Source: Burkholderia sp.
GTDB lineage: Bacteria; Pseudomonadota; Gammaproteobacteria; Burkholderiales; Burkholderiaceae
Reading direction: 5' to 3'
DNA: 64,000 nucleotides
Assembly: GCA_040954445.1 (NCBI GenBank)
Contig: CP144362.1
Location: forward strand, 62,001 to 126,000
This document shows, piece after piece, positions 39,318 to 48,401 of the stretch. The position numbers were made by a program, and so were the translations under genes. The notes beneath the pieces were generated by a model. It was not told where the DNA came from. It did not search any database and was given only the letters and a program-made list of their open reading frames with translations. The stretch's first letter is position 1. The number at the start of each line of letters is the position of its first letter.

Positions 39318-40160
39318 ATGTTCTCCATCCTCATTCCGACCTGGAATAACCTCCCGTACCTGCAATGCGTGATCGCGAGCCTGCGCCACCATTCGGCGCA
39401 TGATCACCAGATCATCGTGCATGTAAACGACGGCTCGGACAGCACGCTCGACTGGGTCCGCCAGGCAAACATCGAACATACGGCCTCGCCCACCAACATC
39501 GGCATCTGCCACGCGGTGAACCTGGCCGCGGTGCGCGCCACGCGCGAGTACATCGTCTACATGAACGACGACATGGCCGTCTGCCCCGGATGGGATACCG
39601 CGCTGGCGGCTCGCATCGGCGTCCTGCCATCGAACCTGGCTATGCTGTCGGGCACCATGATCGAGCCGGTCGACACCGGCAACCCCTGCGTGGTGGTGCG
39701 TGATTTCGGTCGCGACGCCGCCACGCTCGAGCTCGACGCACTGGCCGCCGCCACGCCGGGCTTGAAGCGCGCCGACTGGCTCGGCGCGACCTGGCCGCCA
39801 ACCCTTGTGCATCGCGATTGGTGGCATCGCGTCGGCGGCTACAGCAGCGAGCTGAGCCCTGGCATGGCCAGCGACAACGACCTGTCGATGAAGATGTGGG
39901 ATGCTGGTTGCCGGATCTTCCTTGGCGTCGGCGATAGCCTGGTCTACCACTTCCAGCAGAAGAGTACCGGCAAAATCCTCAAGAACGACGGTCGACGCCA
40001 GTTCCTTAATAAGTGGGGCATGACGCAGGCCACTTTCGATCGCTACTACCTACGCCGTGGCCAGCCTGCCGGCGCCACGCTGGAGTTGGGCGAGCCGCCG
40101 CGCGACGGTCGCCTCAAGCGCGCCCTGCTGCGCTCGCGCCTCAAGCGTGCGTTCTCCTGA
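39318..40160 (+). CDS. Glycosyltransferase family 2
   Basis: 280 residues. N-terminal GT-A domain: FSILIPTWNNLPYLQ, HVNDGSD, PTNIGICHAVNLA, and the metal-binding YMNDDM; acceptor region ADWLGATWPPTLVHRDWWH and DNDLSMKMW. The acceptor is unknown; context with the preceding WaaE-like gene suggests LPS core or O-antigen sugar transfer. No lesion. The original spacing to the upstream glycosyltransferase would be about 73 bp without the IS block. Confidence 0.88.
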   Translation: MFSILIPTWNNLPYLQCVIASLRHHSAHDHQIIVHVNDGSDSTLDWVRQANIEHTASPTNIGICHAVNLAAVRATREYIVYMNDDMAVCPGWDTALAARIGVLPSNLAMLSGTMIEPVDTGNPCVVVRDFGRDAATLELDALAAATPGLKRADWLGATWPPTLVHRDWWHRVGGYSSELSPGMASDNDLSMKMWDAGCRIFLGVGDSLVYHFQQKSTGKILKNDGRRQFLNKWGMTQATFDRYYLRRGQPAGATLELGEPPRDGRLKRALLRSRLKRAFS

Positions 40161-40384
40161 TCCCGTCGAACTGCCCGCGCGTCGCGCCGTCCACGCGCGA
40201 CGTCTCCGATTCCAGCGAATGTCCAAGCGAATCCCCCTGCCGATATCCTTGACCGTTCCTTAGCCCGCACTCACAGGCCGCCAGCTGACATTCGCCCGCA
40301 CACATCGCGATCCTCGCGATGTACATGGTTCCCGTCTCTACCGAGCTCCCCAACGTGTGTTCTGCTCCGGCTTCACGCTGGAGG
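40161..40384. other. Intergenic, unidentified
   Basis: 224 bp. A short frame MSKRIPLPISLTVP stops at 40263 and could be the beginning of a lost third gene, but it has no recognisable motif. Confidence 0.25.
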
Positions 40385-40450
40385 GGCTTTGTTGCATCAA
40401 TCGAACGCGATGCCATTGCGTGCTCGCGCTCGATTGATGCAACAACGCCA
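40385..40450. repeat. IS-A 66-bp mini-element
   Basis: GGCTTTGTTGCATCAATCGA at one end and its near complement at the other, with about 25 bp (ATGCCATTGCGTGCTCGCGC) between. No coding content. Confidence 0.78.
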
Positions 40451-40511
40451 AATTGAGGTCTCCGAAAAACTCAGGCCGACTCAGGGTGGCTGAGGGGCCG
40501 GCCTTGTCGTT

Positions 40512-41351
40512 TCAGTGCTCCAGCGGCAGCGCCGCAACGCCCTCGACGTCGAGGCGCAGGTAGCCGCCGCGCGGCCTATCGTGGTCGAGATCCCAATCGG
40601 GCAGCACCCAGCGCGTGCCCTCTGGCTCGAGGTGTCGCGCGGGCCGGTGGGTGTGCCCGTGGATCATAGTGTCGACGCTGCTACGCTGAAACAGCTTGGC
40701 GATGCCGTCGCGCGTGACGTCGTAGCGCGGCAGCATCGGCTGGTCGCGGCCCGCCTCGCTCTTGGCGCGCATGCGCTCGGCTAAGCTGCGCCGCCAGCGC
40801 AACGAGCGCGCGAGGAACAGCCACTGCACCAGGCGATTGCGTGCAAAGCCGCGAAACCACTTATAGCCGCGATCGGTCGTGCACTGCGCGTCGCCGTGCG
40901 CGAGCACGATGCGCCGGTCGAAAGTGAACAGCACCGAAGGGTCCGGCACCAGCATTGCGCCGACTGCCTTCATGAAGCGGCGCCCGAGCAGGAAGTCGCG
41001 ATTACCGTGCATCACGTAGAGCGCGATGCCTCGCTCCGAGAAGCTGCACAGCAGCGCGGCGATACGCTGCGCGAATAGGTCCTCGCCGAGGAGGTCGTCG
41101 CCGACCCAGTATTCGAACAAATCCCCGAGGATGAACACCGAGTCTGCGCTGTCGGCCGTGACGCGCACGAAATGCTCAAACGCGGCGACGGTGCGCGGGA
41201 TCGCCTCGCTCAGGTGCAAGTCGGAGATGAACAGAATCGGGCGTGCTGCATGTGCGAGACTCTGCTCTCTTGGTACGCCCCGGGAAACGCTGCGTGGCGG
41301 GGCGTTGTTGCATAAATCGAACGTGAGGACGCCATGGCATCGGACGGGCAT
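40512..41351 (-). CDS. lpxH: UDP-2,3-diacylglucosamine diphosphatase LpxH, start supplied by IS-A
   Basis: Calcineurin-like phosphoesterase that makes lipid X for lipid A. Metal ligands: FISDLHLSE (D, H), ILGDLFEYWVGDD, VMHGNRDFLLG, LAHGDAQC and the C-terminal IHGHTHRPA. The family N-terminus would start a few residues before REQSLAHAARPILF, but no ATG, GTG or TTG exists in frame between the IS-A end (41301) and that segment. The frame is open into the IS-A right end, where ATG 41351 would add MPVRCHGVLTFDLCNNAPP. So translation probably starts inside the IS, or the gene is silent. Normal upstream neighbour ppiB is truncated by the same IS copy. Confidence 0.88.
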   Translation of the reverse strand: MPVRCHGVLTFDLCNNAPPRSVSRGVPREQSLAHAARPILFISDLHLSEAIPRTVAAFEHFVRVTADSADSVFILGDLFEYWVGDDLLGEDLFAQRIAALLCSFSERGIALYVMHGNRDFLLGRRFMKAVGAMLVPDPSVLFTFDRRIVLAHGDAQCTTDRGYKWFRGFARNRLVQWLFLARSLRWRRSLAERMRAKSEAGRDQPMLPRYDVTRDGIAKLFQRSSVDTMIHGHTHRPARHLEPEGTRWVLPDWDLDHDRPRGGYLRLDVEGVAALPLEH

Positions 41352-42423
41352 AATTCAGGCGATACGAACGGATTGCGGACGAGCGAGGTCCGCCATGCGG
41401 TTGATGACGCCGCCGCGAACGGCGACCTCGGTCGCCTGCGCGGCGATGTGACGCGCCCAGAGACAGTGGCCGGTGAGGGTCTTGAACCGATACATCGCAT
41501 TCTCGGCAAGCGATCGCCGGTGGTAGCCACTGTGTTGCTTCCATTCTCGACGACCGTCACGGGCAATTGCATCAACCGCGCCATTACGCCATGCCGCACC
41601 GGGCATATCCGCTGGCCAATGAGCGGCACCCTCGCGTGGCGGAATCGAAGGAATAGCACTGCGTGCAGCAATGGCCGCATGGCATGGCTTGGTGTCGTAG
41701 GCACCGTCAACGCCGATGACATCGATTTGTTCTTCGCGTGGAATCTGGTCGAGCAACTTGGCCAGAGCGTCACCGTCAGCCACATTCTGATTCGTCATTA
41801 GCGCGGCATGCACTTGACCTGTATTCGCGTTGAGCGCGAGATGGACTTTACGCCACGTGCGCCGCTTCGAGTAGCCGTGCTGGCGCACCTTCCATTCACC
41901 TTCTCCATAGACCTTCAGACCGGTGCTGTCGACAACCAGATGGATCGGTTCATTGTCACGAAGGATCGGCAGTTCGACATCAAGCGTTTTTGCCCGGCGA
42001 CAGAGCGTGGTGTAATTCGGCACCGGCAAGCTCGGGAAGGCCAAATCGCGCAGACTTTGGGTGAAACCTTGCAGGGCGCGCAAGGTCAGTCGATAGACGG
42101 TCTTCACGCCAAGTAATGCCTGAATCAGCGTATCGCCGTATACACACGGGCGACCACGTGTGGGTATGGCATCGGGCATTCTGGCAAGGACGGCTTCATC
42201 TATCCATATTGTTACGTTCCCCCGGCTGATCAGGCCTTCATTATAGGCCGCCCAATTCCTGACACGGTAGCGTGCCTTCGGCTCACCTTTCTTGTGTATG
42301 TCCTTGCGCATTTTCTTGACAAAAATTAGGCAGTTACTCTGGAATCTGACTTGATAGGAGGCTGGCCCAGCGACCGTTGCGCGTAAACGTCAACGGATCT
42401 CGCTCGATTTATGCAACAACGCC
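41301..42423 (-). mobile_element. IS-A full-length copy with intact transposase, at a deletion between ppiB and lpxH
   Basis: 1123 bp with both repeats. The flanks GCGTGGCGG and GGTCGGTGT do not match. One side is lpxH codons near the start, the other ppiB codon about 63, so the 3' part of ppiB and the start of lpxH were lost with the insertion or later. Confidence 0.94.
41355..42311 (-). CDS. IS5-family (IS903 group) transposase
   Basis: 318 residues, all catalytic residues present (VVDST, GVDGAYD, SLAENAMYR). The Gly before the second Asp motif is Val (GVDGAYD). Probably active. The reading direction is the same as lpxH, and the right end faces lpxH. Confidence 0.92.
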   Translation of the reverse strand: MRKDIHKKGEPKARYRVRNWAAYNEGLISRGNVTIWIDEAVLARMPDAIPTRGRPCVYGDTLIQALLGVKTVYRLTLRALQGFTQSLRDLAFPSLPVPNYTTLCRRAKTLDVELPILRDNEPIHLVVDSTGLKVYGEGEWKVRQHGYSKRRTWRKVHLALNANTGQVHAALMTNQNVADGDALAKLLDQIPREEQIDVIGVDGAYDTKPCHAAIAARSAIPSIPPREGAAHWPADMPGAAWRNGAVDAIARDGRREWKQHSGYHRRSLAENAMYRFKTLTGHCLWARHIAAQATEVAVRGGVINRMADLARPQSVRIA

Positions 42424-42615
42424 GGTCGGTGTCTGTTTCATGCCCGGCTTGAAACAGCCGTACTGGATCATGAAGCCGTTGATGACGCTGTGGAACACCG
42501 TGTTGTGGTAGTGGCTGGCCTTCACGTAATTCAGGAAATTCTCCACCGAACTCGATGCCTTTGCGGCGCCGAATTCGAGCTTGAACACGCCGTGGTTCGT
42601 ATGCAGTTCAACCAT
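42424..42615 (-). pseudogene. ppiB: Peptidyl-prolyl cis-trans isomerase B, 5' remnant
   Basis: Only the first about 63 codons of this cyclophilin remain (MVELHTNHGVFKLEF to KPGMKQTPT), after which the frame enters IS-A and stops. The catalytic Arg segment FHRV reads FHSV and MIQGGG reads MIQYGC, so it was diverging too. About 100 C-terminal residues are missing. ppiA lies upstream on the same strand. Confidence 0.9.
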
Positions 42616-42700
42616 GATAGTTCCTTTGTTGACTTGGCGAAACGGTACGCGGTCGGTCGTGAGAATACGGTCGCGTGAGGGGCGCTGGTGGCATGCCGGG

Positions 42701-43276
42701 TTATTTGCCGACGACGCTCGCCGATTCGATCGTGATCGTCTTTTCGGGTACGTCGTGCATGGAGCCGCGCGAGATGGTCGGGGTCGCCTCGATCTTCTTC
42801 ACAACGTCAAAGCCCGAGACCACTTTGCCGAACACGGCATAGCCGTTGCCGTCCGGATTCGGGTAGTCTAAATTGGGATTATCAACAGTATTGATAAAGA
42901 ATTCGGCGGTGGACGAGTTTGGGTCGCTGGTGCGCGCCATCGCGATGGCGCCCGTCAAGTTCTTCAGGCCGTTGCGGCTTTCCAGGGGAATCGGCGTGCG
43001 CGTCGGTTTCTCGTCGAAGTTCGCCTTGTAGCCGCCGCCCTGGATCATGAAGCCAGGGATCACGCGATGAAAGATCGTGCCGTTGTACTGGCCTGTTTTC
43101 ACGTAGTCGAGGAAGTTCTCCACCGTCTTCGGCACTTTCTCCGGATAGAGCTCGACACGTATGTCGCCCTGCGTGGTCTGGAACTGCACGATGGGATGGG
43201 CAGTGCTTGTTTCCGCATCGGCGGGTCCGGTCGCAAAGAGGGCGGCGCTGCCCAGCGCCAACAACAGACGTTTCAT
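42701..43276 (-). CDS. ppiA: Periplasmic peptidyl-prolyl cis-trans isomerase A
   Basis: Cyclophilin with signal peptide (MKRLLLALGSAALFATGPADA, written here as the first 21 residues in prose: Met-Lys-Arg then a hydrophobic core and Ala-x-Ala site). Catalytic FHRVIPGFMIQGGGY, AMARTSDPNSSTAEFFIN and GYAVFGKV are intact. Start at 43276 rather than the longer frame, because the shorter one begins the signal peptide. Order TPR gene-ppiA-ppiB-lpxH is typical; the first two are intact here and may compensate for the loss of ppiB only in the periplasm. Confidence 0.94.
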   Translation of the reverse strand: MKRLLLALGSAALFATGPADAETSTAHPIVQFQTTQGDIRVELYPEKVPKTVENFLDYVKTGQYNGTIFHRVIPGFMIQGGGYKANFDEKPTRTPIPLESRNGLKNLTGAIAMARTSDPNSSTAEFFINTVDNPNLDYPNPDGNGYAVFGKVVSGFDVVKKIEATPTISRGSMHDVPEKTITIESASVVGK

Positions 43277-43316
43277 GGCGATCCTCTGGTTGATGAAAAA
43301 TGACGGCTTTACTCCT

Positions 43317-44042
43317 TCAGTGCGAGGGCGCGACGTAGGGCGGGGTCGCCAGCGTCGCACCGCCGTTGAACTCGAAGCTCGGTTGTGGCTGCGGCGTGAT
43401 AGTCGACAAGTTCGAGGTGACCTCGACCGAAACGCCTTCGGTCCGGCTCGCGGGGGTCAGCTTGTCGGCCGTGGCCTGCTTTGCTGCCTCTTGCGCGGTC
43501 GACGGCGGCGCAATGATGCGCTCGATGTCAGCCAGGCGCTGCGCGCTCGCGCGGCCCAGTGAGAGCGCTAGTTTGTAGGATTCTGAGGCGAGGCGAAGGT
43601 ACAGGTCGCCGAGGTTTTCGTAGGCGAGGCTGTAGTCCGGGTTCGCCTGGATGGCCGTGACCAGGGCCGCGCGCGCATCGTCATAGCGGCCGTGCTTGGC
43701 ATAGAGCGCGGCGAGATTGTTGTACGGTTCGGGGAGTTCAGGGTAGGCTTGGGTCAGTGCGAGGAACTGCTCAATCGCGTCGTCGTCGCGATTGAGCCTG
43801 GCCAGCACCGTGCCGCGCTTGAACTGCGCTTGCACGTCACGCGGGTTTGAGGCGATCCGCGCATCGAGCTTCGAGAGGGCCGCAGACCAGTGGCGACCGG
43901 TGATCGAGGCGTCGATCTCCGGAGTGCCGTCGGCGGTAGCGGAGACCTTTTGCGCCCAGGCCGGGAGCGCCAGCGCGACACCCAGGACGGTCGCCGCAAG
44001 GAGGGTCACAGCGCTCGTCTCGTGGCCTCGGGAAGATTTCAT
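43317..44042 (-). CDS. Exported TPR-repeat protein
   Basis: 241 residues. Signal peptide with hydrophobic core TLLAATVLGVALALPAWA. At least three TPR units between about 70 and 170 (AQFKRGTVLARLNRDDDAI, PEPYNNLAALYAKHGRYDDA, SLAYENLGDLYLRLA). The C-terminal 60 residues are Pro/Ala rich. The role is unknown; conserved in Burkholderiaceae between ppiA and the divergent cysS, so it may be a periplasmic scaffold. No lesion. Confidence 0.85.
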   Translation of the reverse strand: MKSSRGHETSAVTLLAATVLGVALALPAWAQKVSATADGTPEIDASITGRHWSAALSKLDARIASNPRDVQAQFKRGTVLARLNRDDDAIEQFLALTQAYPELPEPYNNLAALYAKHGRYDDARAALVTAIQANPDYSLAYENLGDLYLRLASESYKLALSLGRASAQRLADIERIIAPPSTAQEAAKQATADKLTPASRTEGVSVEVTSNLSTITPQPQPSFEFNGGATLATPPYVAPSH

Positions 44043-44272
44043 AGGCTCAAATCGCGATGTTATACTTCAAACTATTCTAGCAAATCATCCGCGCGTTCCG
44101 GTGACCCGCTGACTGTCTTTTGCCTCTTGCGACCGTTACCGCTTCGCCCGTCGTCCGACCAACGACTCTGTGTCGACCGCGCGTCGTGCCGGGCTGTGGC
44201 GGGTGCTCCGAGCGGATGCACCTGCAGATCTCCTTCGCCATGGCGGCACTCATCGGCTCTCGTTTGTTCTCT

Positions 44273-45667
44273 ATGGAATCAATGCGCATCTACAACACGC
44301 TCGCGCGTGACAAGCAAATCTTCGTGCCGCGTCAGCCCGGCGAAGTGAGCATGTACGTGTGCGGCATCACGGTTTACGACTACTGCCATATCGGGCATGC
44401 ACGGATGATGGTGGTGTTCGACATCGTGCAGCGCTGGCTGCGCTGGCTCGGCTATCGCGTGACTTACGTGCGCAACATCACCGACATCGACGACAAGATC
44501 ATCCGTCGCGCGGTGGAGAACGGCGAGACCATCGGCGAGCTGACTTCCCGCTTCATCGCGGCGATGCATGAGGATCTAGACGCGCTAGGCGTCGAACGAC
44601 CGGACCACGAGCCGCGTGCTACGCACTACATCCCGCAAATGCTCGGCATGATCGAGGCCCTTGAAGCAAACGGATACGCGTACCAGGCCAAGGACGGCGA
44701 CGTCAATTATGCGGTGCGCAAGTTCGCGAACTATGGTCGCCTATCTGGCAAGTCGCTCGACGACCTGCGCGCCGGCGAGCGCGTCGCGGTCACCAACGCC
44801 AAGCAGGACCCGCTCGATTTCGTGCTGTGGAAAAGCGTCAAGCCCGAGGAGTCGACCGATACCAGCTGGAATTCAAAGTACGGGCGTGGCCGCCCGGGCT
44901 GGCACATCGAGTGCTCCGCGATGGGGTGCGCACTGCTCGGTAATCATTACGACATCCATGGCGGTGGGCAGGACCTGCAGTTCCCGCATCACGAGAACGA
45001 GATCGCCCAGAGCGAGGGCGCGACTGGCGAGATTTTCGTCAACACCTGGATGCATAACGGCTTCGTGCAGGTCGACAACGAGAAGATGTCGAAATCGCTC
45101 GGCAATTTCTTTACGATCCGCGAAGTGCTGGAAAAGTACGACGCCGAGGTGGTGCGCTTCTTCATCGCGCGCACTCACTATCGTTCGTCGCTCAACTACA
45201 GCGAAGTGCATCTCGACGATGCACACGCCGCGCTCACGAGGTTGTACACCGCGCTCAAGGACGTCACGCCCGATGGCGCGTCGCTCGACCTTGACGAGCT
45301 GTATGCGCAGCGCTTCGCCGCCGCGATGAACGACGATTTCAATACGGCCCTGGCCGTATCGGTGCTGTTCGAACTGGCCAGCGAGGTGAACCGTACCGGC
45401 GATGCCGCGCTCGCGCGGCAATTCAAGCAGCTCGGTGCGTTACTCGGCCTGCTCGGTCGCGATGCGCGTGCCTTCCTACAGCAGGCCATCGGCGCGAACG
45501 CCGATGCGCTCAGCGGAGAAGCGATCGAGGCGCGCATCGCCGAGCGCTTGGCCGCCAAGCAGGCCAAGCATTATGCTGAAGCGGATCGAATCCGGGCAGC
45601 ACTGCTCGAAGCCGGTGTCGCGCTTGAAGACAAACCGGGCGGGTTGACCGAATGGCGTCGCGTTTGA
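44273..45667 (+). CDS. cysS: Cysteinyl-tRNA synthetase
   Basis: Class Ia aaRS, 464 residues from [14 protein letters not shown]. Zinc-site Cys in [14 protein letters not shown]-type [23 protein letters not shown], and the KMSKSLGNF loop. The C-terminal DALR-type anticodon-binding domain ends ...LTEWRRV. Longer upstream frame (44120) rejected because relatives start at this Met. Divergent from the TPR gene, with alkA-like gene 47 bp downstream. Intact. Confidence 0.95.
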   Translation: MESMRIYNTLARDKQIFVPRQPGEVSMYVCGITVYDYCHIGHARMMVVFDIVQRWLRWLGYRVTYVRNITDIDDKIIRRAVENGETIGELTSRFIAAMHEDLDALGVERPDHEPRATHYIPQMLGMIEALEANGYAYQAKDGDVNYAVRKFANYGRLSGKSLDDLRAGERVAVTNAKQDPLDFVLWKSVKPEESTDTSWNSKYGRGRPGWHIECSAMGCALLGNHYDIHGGGQDLQFPHHENEIAQSEGATGEIFVNTWMHNGFVQVDNEKMSKSLGNFFTIREVLEKYDAEVVRFFIARTHYRSSLNYSEVHLDDAHAALTRLYTALKDVTPDGASLDLDELYAQRFAAAMNDDFNTALAVSVLFELASEVNRTGDAALARQFKQLGALLGLLGRDARAFLQQAIGANADALSGEAIEARIAERLAAKQAKHYAEADRIRAALLEAGVALEDKPGGLTEWRRV

Positions 45668-45714
45668 TCGCGCGTCGTCCGTTCCGCTGATCGACTCGCC
45701 AGGCAGGAGGCAAG

Positions 45715-46577
45715 ATGGCAACGGGCAGGAAAGTGCCGGCAAAGGGCGCGGTTCGCGCGGAGACACGCTCGCCGGTCGGGAAGGTCGCCGCCGAGCATGT
45801 GACCCATCCGCGCGCTGGTGCCATCAATGGTGTGGCGAAACCGGCTCGTGCCGAGAGCCTGGAACGCGAACTCGCGATCGAGCTCGCCGACGGTGCCGCG
45901 CGTAAAGCCCGCGCCAACGCGTCGGCCTCGCTGGGGCCGGTCGCCGAGGTCGAGGAAGTGGTGCGCCCCCCTACTGGGACAAGGCGAGCGCCGATCTCGT
46001 CAAGCGCGACCGCATCCTCAAGAAGCTGATCCCGAAGTTCGGCCCGGCGCATCTCGTCAAGCGCGGCGATCCCTTCGTCACGCTGGCGCGCTCGGTGGTC
46101 GGCCAACAGATCTCAGTGGCTTCCGCGCAGGACGTATGGGCGGCGATCGAAGCTGCCTGCCCGAGACTTTTGCCGCAGCAGGTGATCCAACTCGGCCTCG
46201 AGAAGCTCGCGGCCTGCGGCCTGTCCAAGCGCAAGTCGGAATACATCATCGACCTGGCCCAGCATTTCTTGTCGGGTGCGCTGCACGTCGACAAATGGAC
46301 TTCGATGGAAGACGAGGCCGTGATCGCTGAGCTGACGCAGATCCGCGGCATCGGTCGCTGGACCGCCGAGATGTTCCTGATCTTCAACCTGTCACGGCCA
46401 GACGTGCTGCCGCTCGACGACCCCAGCTTAATCCGCGCGATCAGCGTTAATTACTTCAGTGGCGAACCAGTCACACGCAGCGAGGCACGCGAGGTCGCAG
46501 CCAACTGGGAACCGTGGCGTACTGTCGCAACCTGGTACATGTGGCGGAGTCTTGACCCTCAATCCAGTCACGCTTGA
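45715..46577 (+). pseudogene. DNA-3-methyladenine glycosylase II (AlkA-like), frameshifted
   Basis: HhH-GPD base excision glycosylase. The N-terminal low-complexity segment (MATGRKVPAKGAVRA to EEVVRPP) is in one frame, and the enzyme domain (YWDKASADLVKRDRILKKL, SVVGQQISVASAQ, LTQIRGIGRWTAEMFLIF, catalytic Asp region RPDVLPLDD) in another up to 46577. The shift is at a C6 run at 45966-45971 where relatives need one more C. This is the same kind of lesion as in ispG. cysS is upstream, the normal order; accA, which usually follows, is absent here. The enzyme part after the shift still has a possible internal start (Met at 46095), but that loses the first helices. Confidence 0.88.
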
Positions 46578-46587
46578 TCCATTTTTA

Positions 46588-46750
46588 GGCGTTGTTACAT
46601 ACATCGAGCTTGAGGACGCTGGCATCGACGGGCATAATTTCAGGCGATACGAATGGATGGCGGACCTCGCTCGTCCGCCATCCATTCGTATCGCCTGAAA
46701 TTATGCCCGTCGATGCCAGCGTCCTCAAGCTCGATGTATGTAACAACGCC
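46588..46750. repeat. IS-A perfect palindromic mini (163 bp)
   Basis: Exact 77-bp inverted arms around a 9-nt centre (CCTCGCTCG). Both arms carry the same departures from the IS-A right end: GGCGTTGTTACATACATCG, GAGCTTGAGG, GACGCTGGCATC and GGATGGCGG. Confidence 0.92.
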
Positions 46751-46966
46751 TCTTTAAGCAGGTCCCTACCCAGCAGGTCCCTACCCGACCTCCGCGAGCC
46801 GTGTTCTTCGCCCCGTCTCGTTGCTCGCATCGGCCTGCGGCGTGGCAGCCGGCTTAGATTCAGTCTCGCGGCGCACTGGTCTTGATGGTGGAAGCGAGTG
46901 GGGTGCCCATCCAGCTTCGCCTGTACGCTATTGCCCCCCGAAGAGGCGGTCGAGGCGGGGTGGTCG
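46751..46966. other. Intergenic, possible lost 3' end of the transglycosylase gene
   Basis: 216 bp. A frame on the minus strand from the transglycosylase (ATALPTPVTTTPPRPP...) would run into it if a 2-nt change near 47028 were absent. A short direct repeat CAGGTCCCTACCC occurs twice at 46759-46786. Confidence 0.35.
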
Positions 46967-47905
46967 TCACCGGCGTGGGTAAAGCGGTCGCGTAGATCGC
47001 GTTGCGACCGCGCGAGACGTCGCGCGCAGGCGACCCCGCTCGGCCATCACCTTGGCGCTATAGCCGCCGTCGGTGCCCGTCACGCCGTTGTAGAGGCGCA
47101 GTCCTCCGGCTAGCGAGCCGCCACGCGCGATGCAGTCCTTGAGTACCAGGGCGCCGACCTGGATGTTGACCACCGGGTGCAGCGCCGCATCGATGCCGCC
47201 TGCGTATTCGAACTTGTCGGAATGAATCTTCGGCATTACCTGCATCAGCCCTTGCGCGCCGACGCCGCTTTCCGCATAGGGATTGAAACCCGACTCGATC
47301 GCCATCACCGATAGCAGCAGCAGTGGGTCTAGGCCGATATCGTGGCCGGTCTGGAAGGCGGCCGTGACCAGGCGACCGACGGGCTCCTGCGCGATGTGAT
47401 AGCGAGTCGCCAAATAGTTTGCCACTAGCGACTGCTCGTAGCTGGTAAAGACGCGGTCACTGCGGGCGTCGAGGTCGACGCGCTGCAGCGGGATCAGCTT
47501 GGCCAGGGTGACCGGAGACTGGTGGCTGTTGTGGGCCGCATCGGCGGAGGCGTCCACCACGTTGCCGCCGGCCTCGCCCGTGATGTTGTACGAGACCGGC
47601 GAAGAAGTGCGGACGTCGGTATCGAGGTCTTCGTCGGTATTGCCGCGACCAAAGGCAGGCAGCGGGTGCCTGGACAGCAGCCGTGCCGGGCTGGCCTGGA
47701 CAGCGACTGACGACAACACGGGCACTAGCTGAGCGGCGAGCGTGCAGCGGGCGTTTGGCATCATCCAGAGCACGAACGTAGTGACGACGGCTAGGCCGCC
47801 GACTGCGCTGAATAGATGGTGGCTGACACGCGTCCCGCGACGCAGCACTTCGCGCAGCAGCTGCGCATGCCGTTCGTTCGGACGCCACGATAACCAAGCG
47901 TTCAT
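46967..47905 (-). CDS. Lytic transglycosylase (SLT domain)
   Basis: 312 residues. N-terminal signal anchor (HHLFSAVGGLAVVTTFVLWM, about 29-48), Ser/Ala-rich linker, then an SLT domain (about 180-290) with catalytic Glu in MAIESGFNPYAESGVGAQG, the LMQVMPKIH segment and the late GGLRLYNGVTG motif. Cleaves peptidoglycan glycan strands in the periplasm. The last 20 residues (TSRAVATRSTRPLYPRR) look out of frame: a CG-dinucleotide expansion near 47028 seems to have shifted the end. The catalytic domain is complete. Bounded by IS-A elements on both sides, and native neighbours are not recognisable. Confidence 0.87.
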   Translation of the reverse strand: MNAWLSWRPNERHAQLLREVLRRGTRVSHHLFSAVGGLAVVTTFVLWMMPNARCTLAAQLVPVLSSVAVQASPARLLSRHPLPAFGRGNTDEDLDTDVRTSSPVSYNITGEAGGNVVDASADAAHNSHQSPVTLAKLIPLQRVDLDARSDRVFTSYEQSLVANYLATRYHIAQEPVGRLVTAAFQTGHDIGLDPLLLLSVMAIESGFNPYAESGVGAQGLMQVMPKIHSDKFEYAGGIDAALHPVVNIQVGALVLKDCIARGGSLAGGLRLYNGVTGTDGGYSAKVMAERGRLRATSRAVATRSTRPLYPRR

Positions 47906-48299
47906 TCAAATCTCCCATGAACATGACTTGTGCGGCTCGCTCGATTCGAAGCGAGAAGGATGCGTGGCCGCAGAATCAGGACACCGCTCGCCAGGACAGG
48001 GCAGCGACATCGGAGAAACGGTATGTGTACCCATTCGGTGCCACGGCGGATTGTTTTAGTGCCCGGCGGGCAAGCTGACGTGTGGGGTAGCGGCAAGGCA
48101 CCTAGCAAAAAATCAGCGTTGAGAAGGCGCTGGCTAGAACGACTACAACCGTCAAGTGCCGTGCAGGTTGCGGAAGATGGGCGACGCGCGAAGCGTCTGA
48201 GGAACCGGAGCGGATTAGCTGGCTTCCAGCGCCCTGTGGATCAATAGCCGCGTACTTTCTCGGGTGTGGCACTTGCAAATATCGCACACGCCCGGGCGC
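47906..48299. other. 394-bp region without a gene
   Basis: No convincing coding sequence on either strand. It contains a TGTGGATCAATA scrap at about 48235-48246 matching an IS-B end. Base composition is normal. It may hold the promoter for the transglycosylase gene. Confidence 0.4.
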
Positions 48300-48401
48300 G
48301 GCGTTGTTGCATAAGTCGAGCGAAAGCCGTTGACGTTTACGCGCAACGCTCGCCAGCCAGCTCCCTATCAAGTTAGATTCCAGAGTAACTGCCTAATTTT
48401 T
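48300..48401 (+). mobile_element. IS-A left-end fragment
   Basis: 102 bp of an older left end (GGCGTTGTTGCATAAGTCGA, to CTGCCTAATTTTT), cut by the intact copy at 48402. Confidence 0.82.

Noticed and set aside
46588..46750. Palindrome as replication terminus, dif or attachment site
   Set aside because: Its ends are IS-A terminal repeats and the arms match the IS-A right end, so it is an IS derivative.
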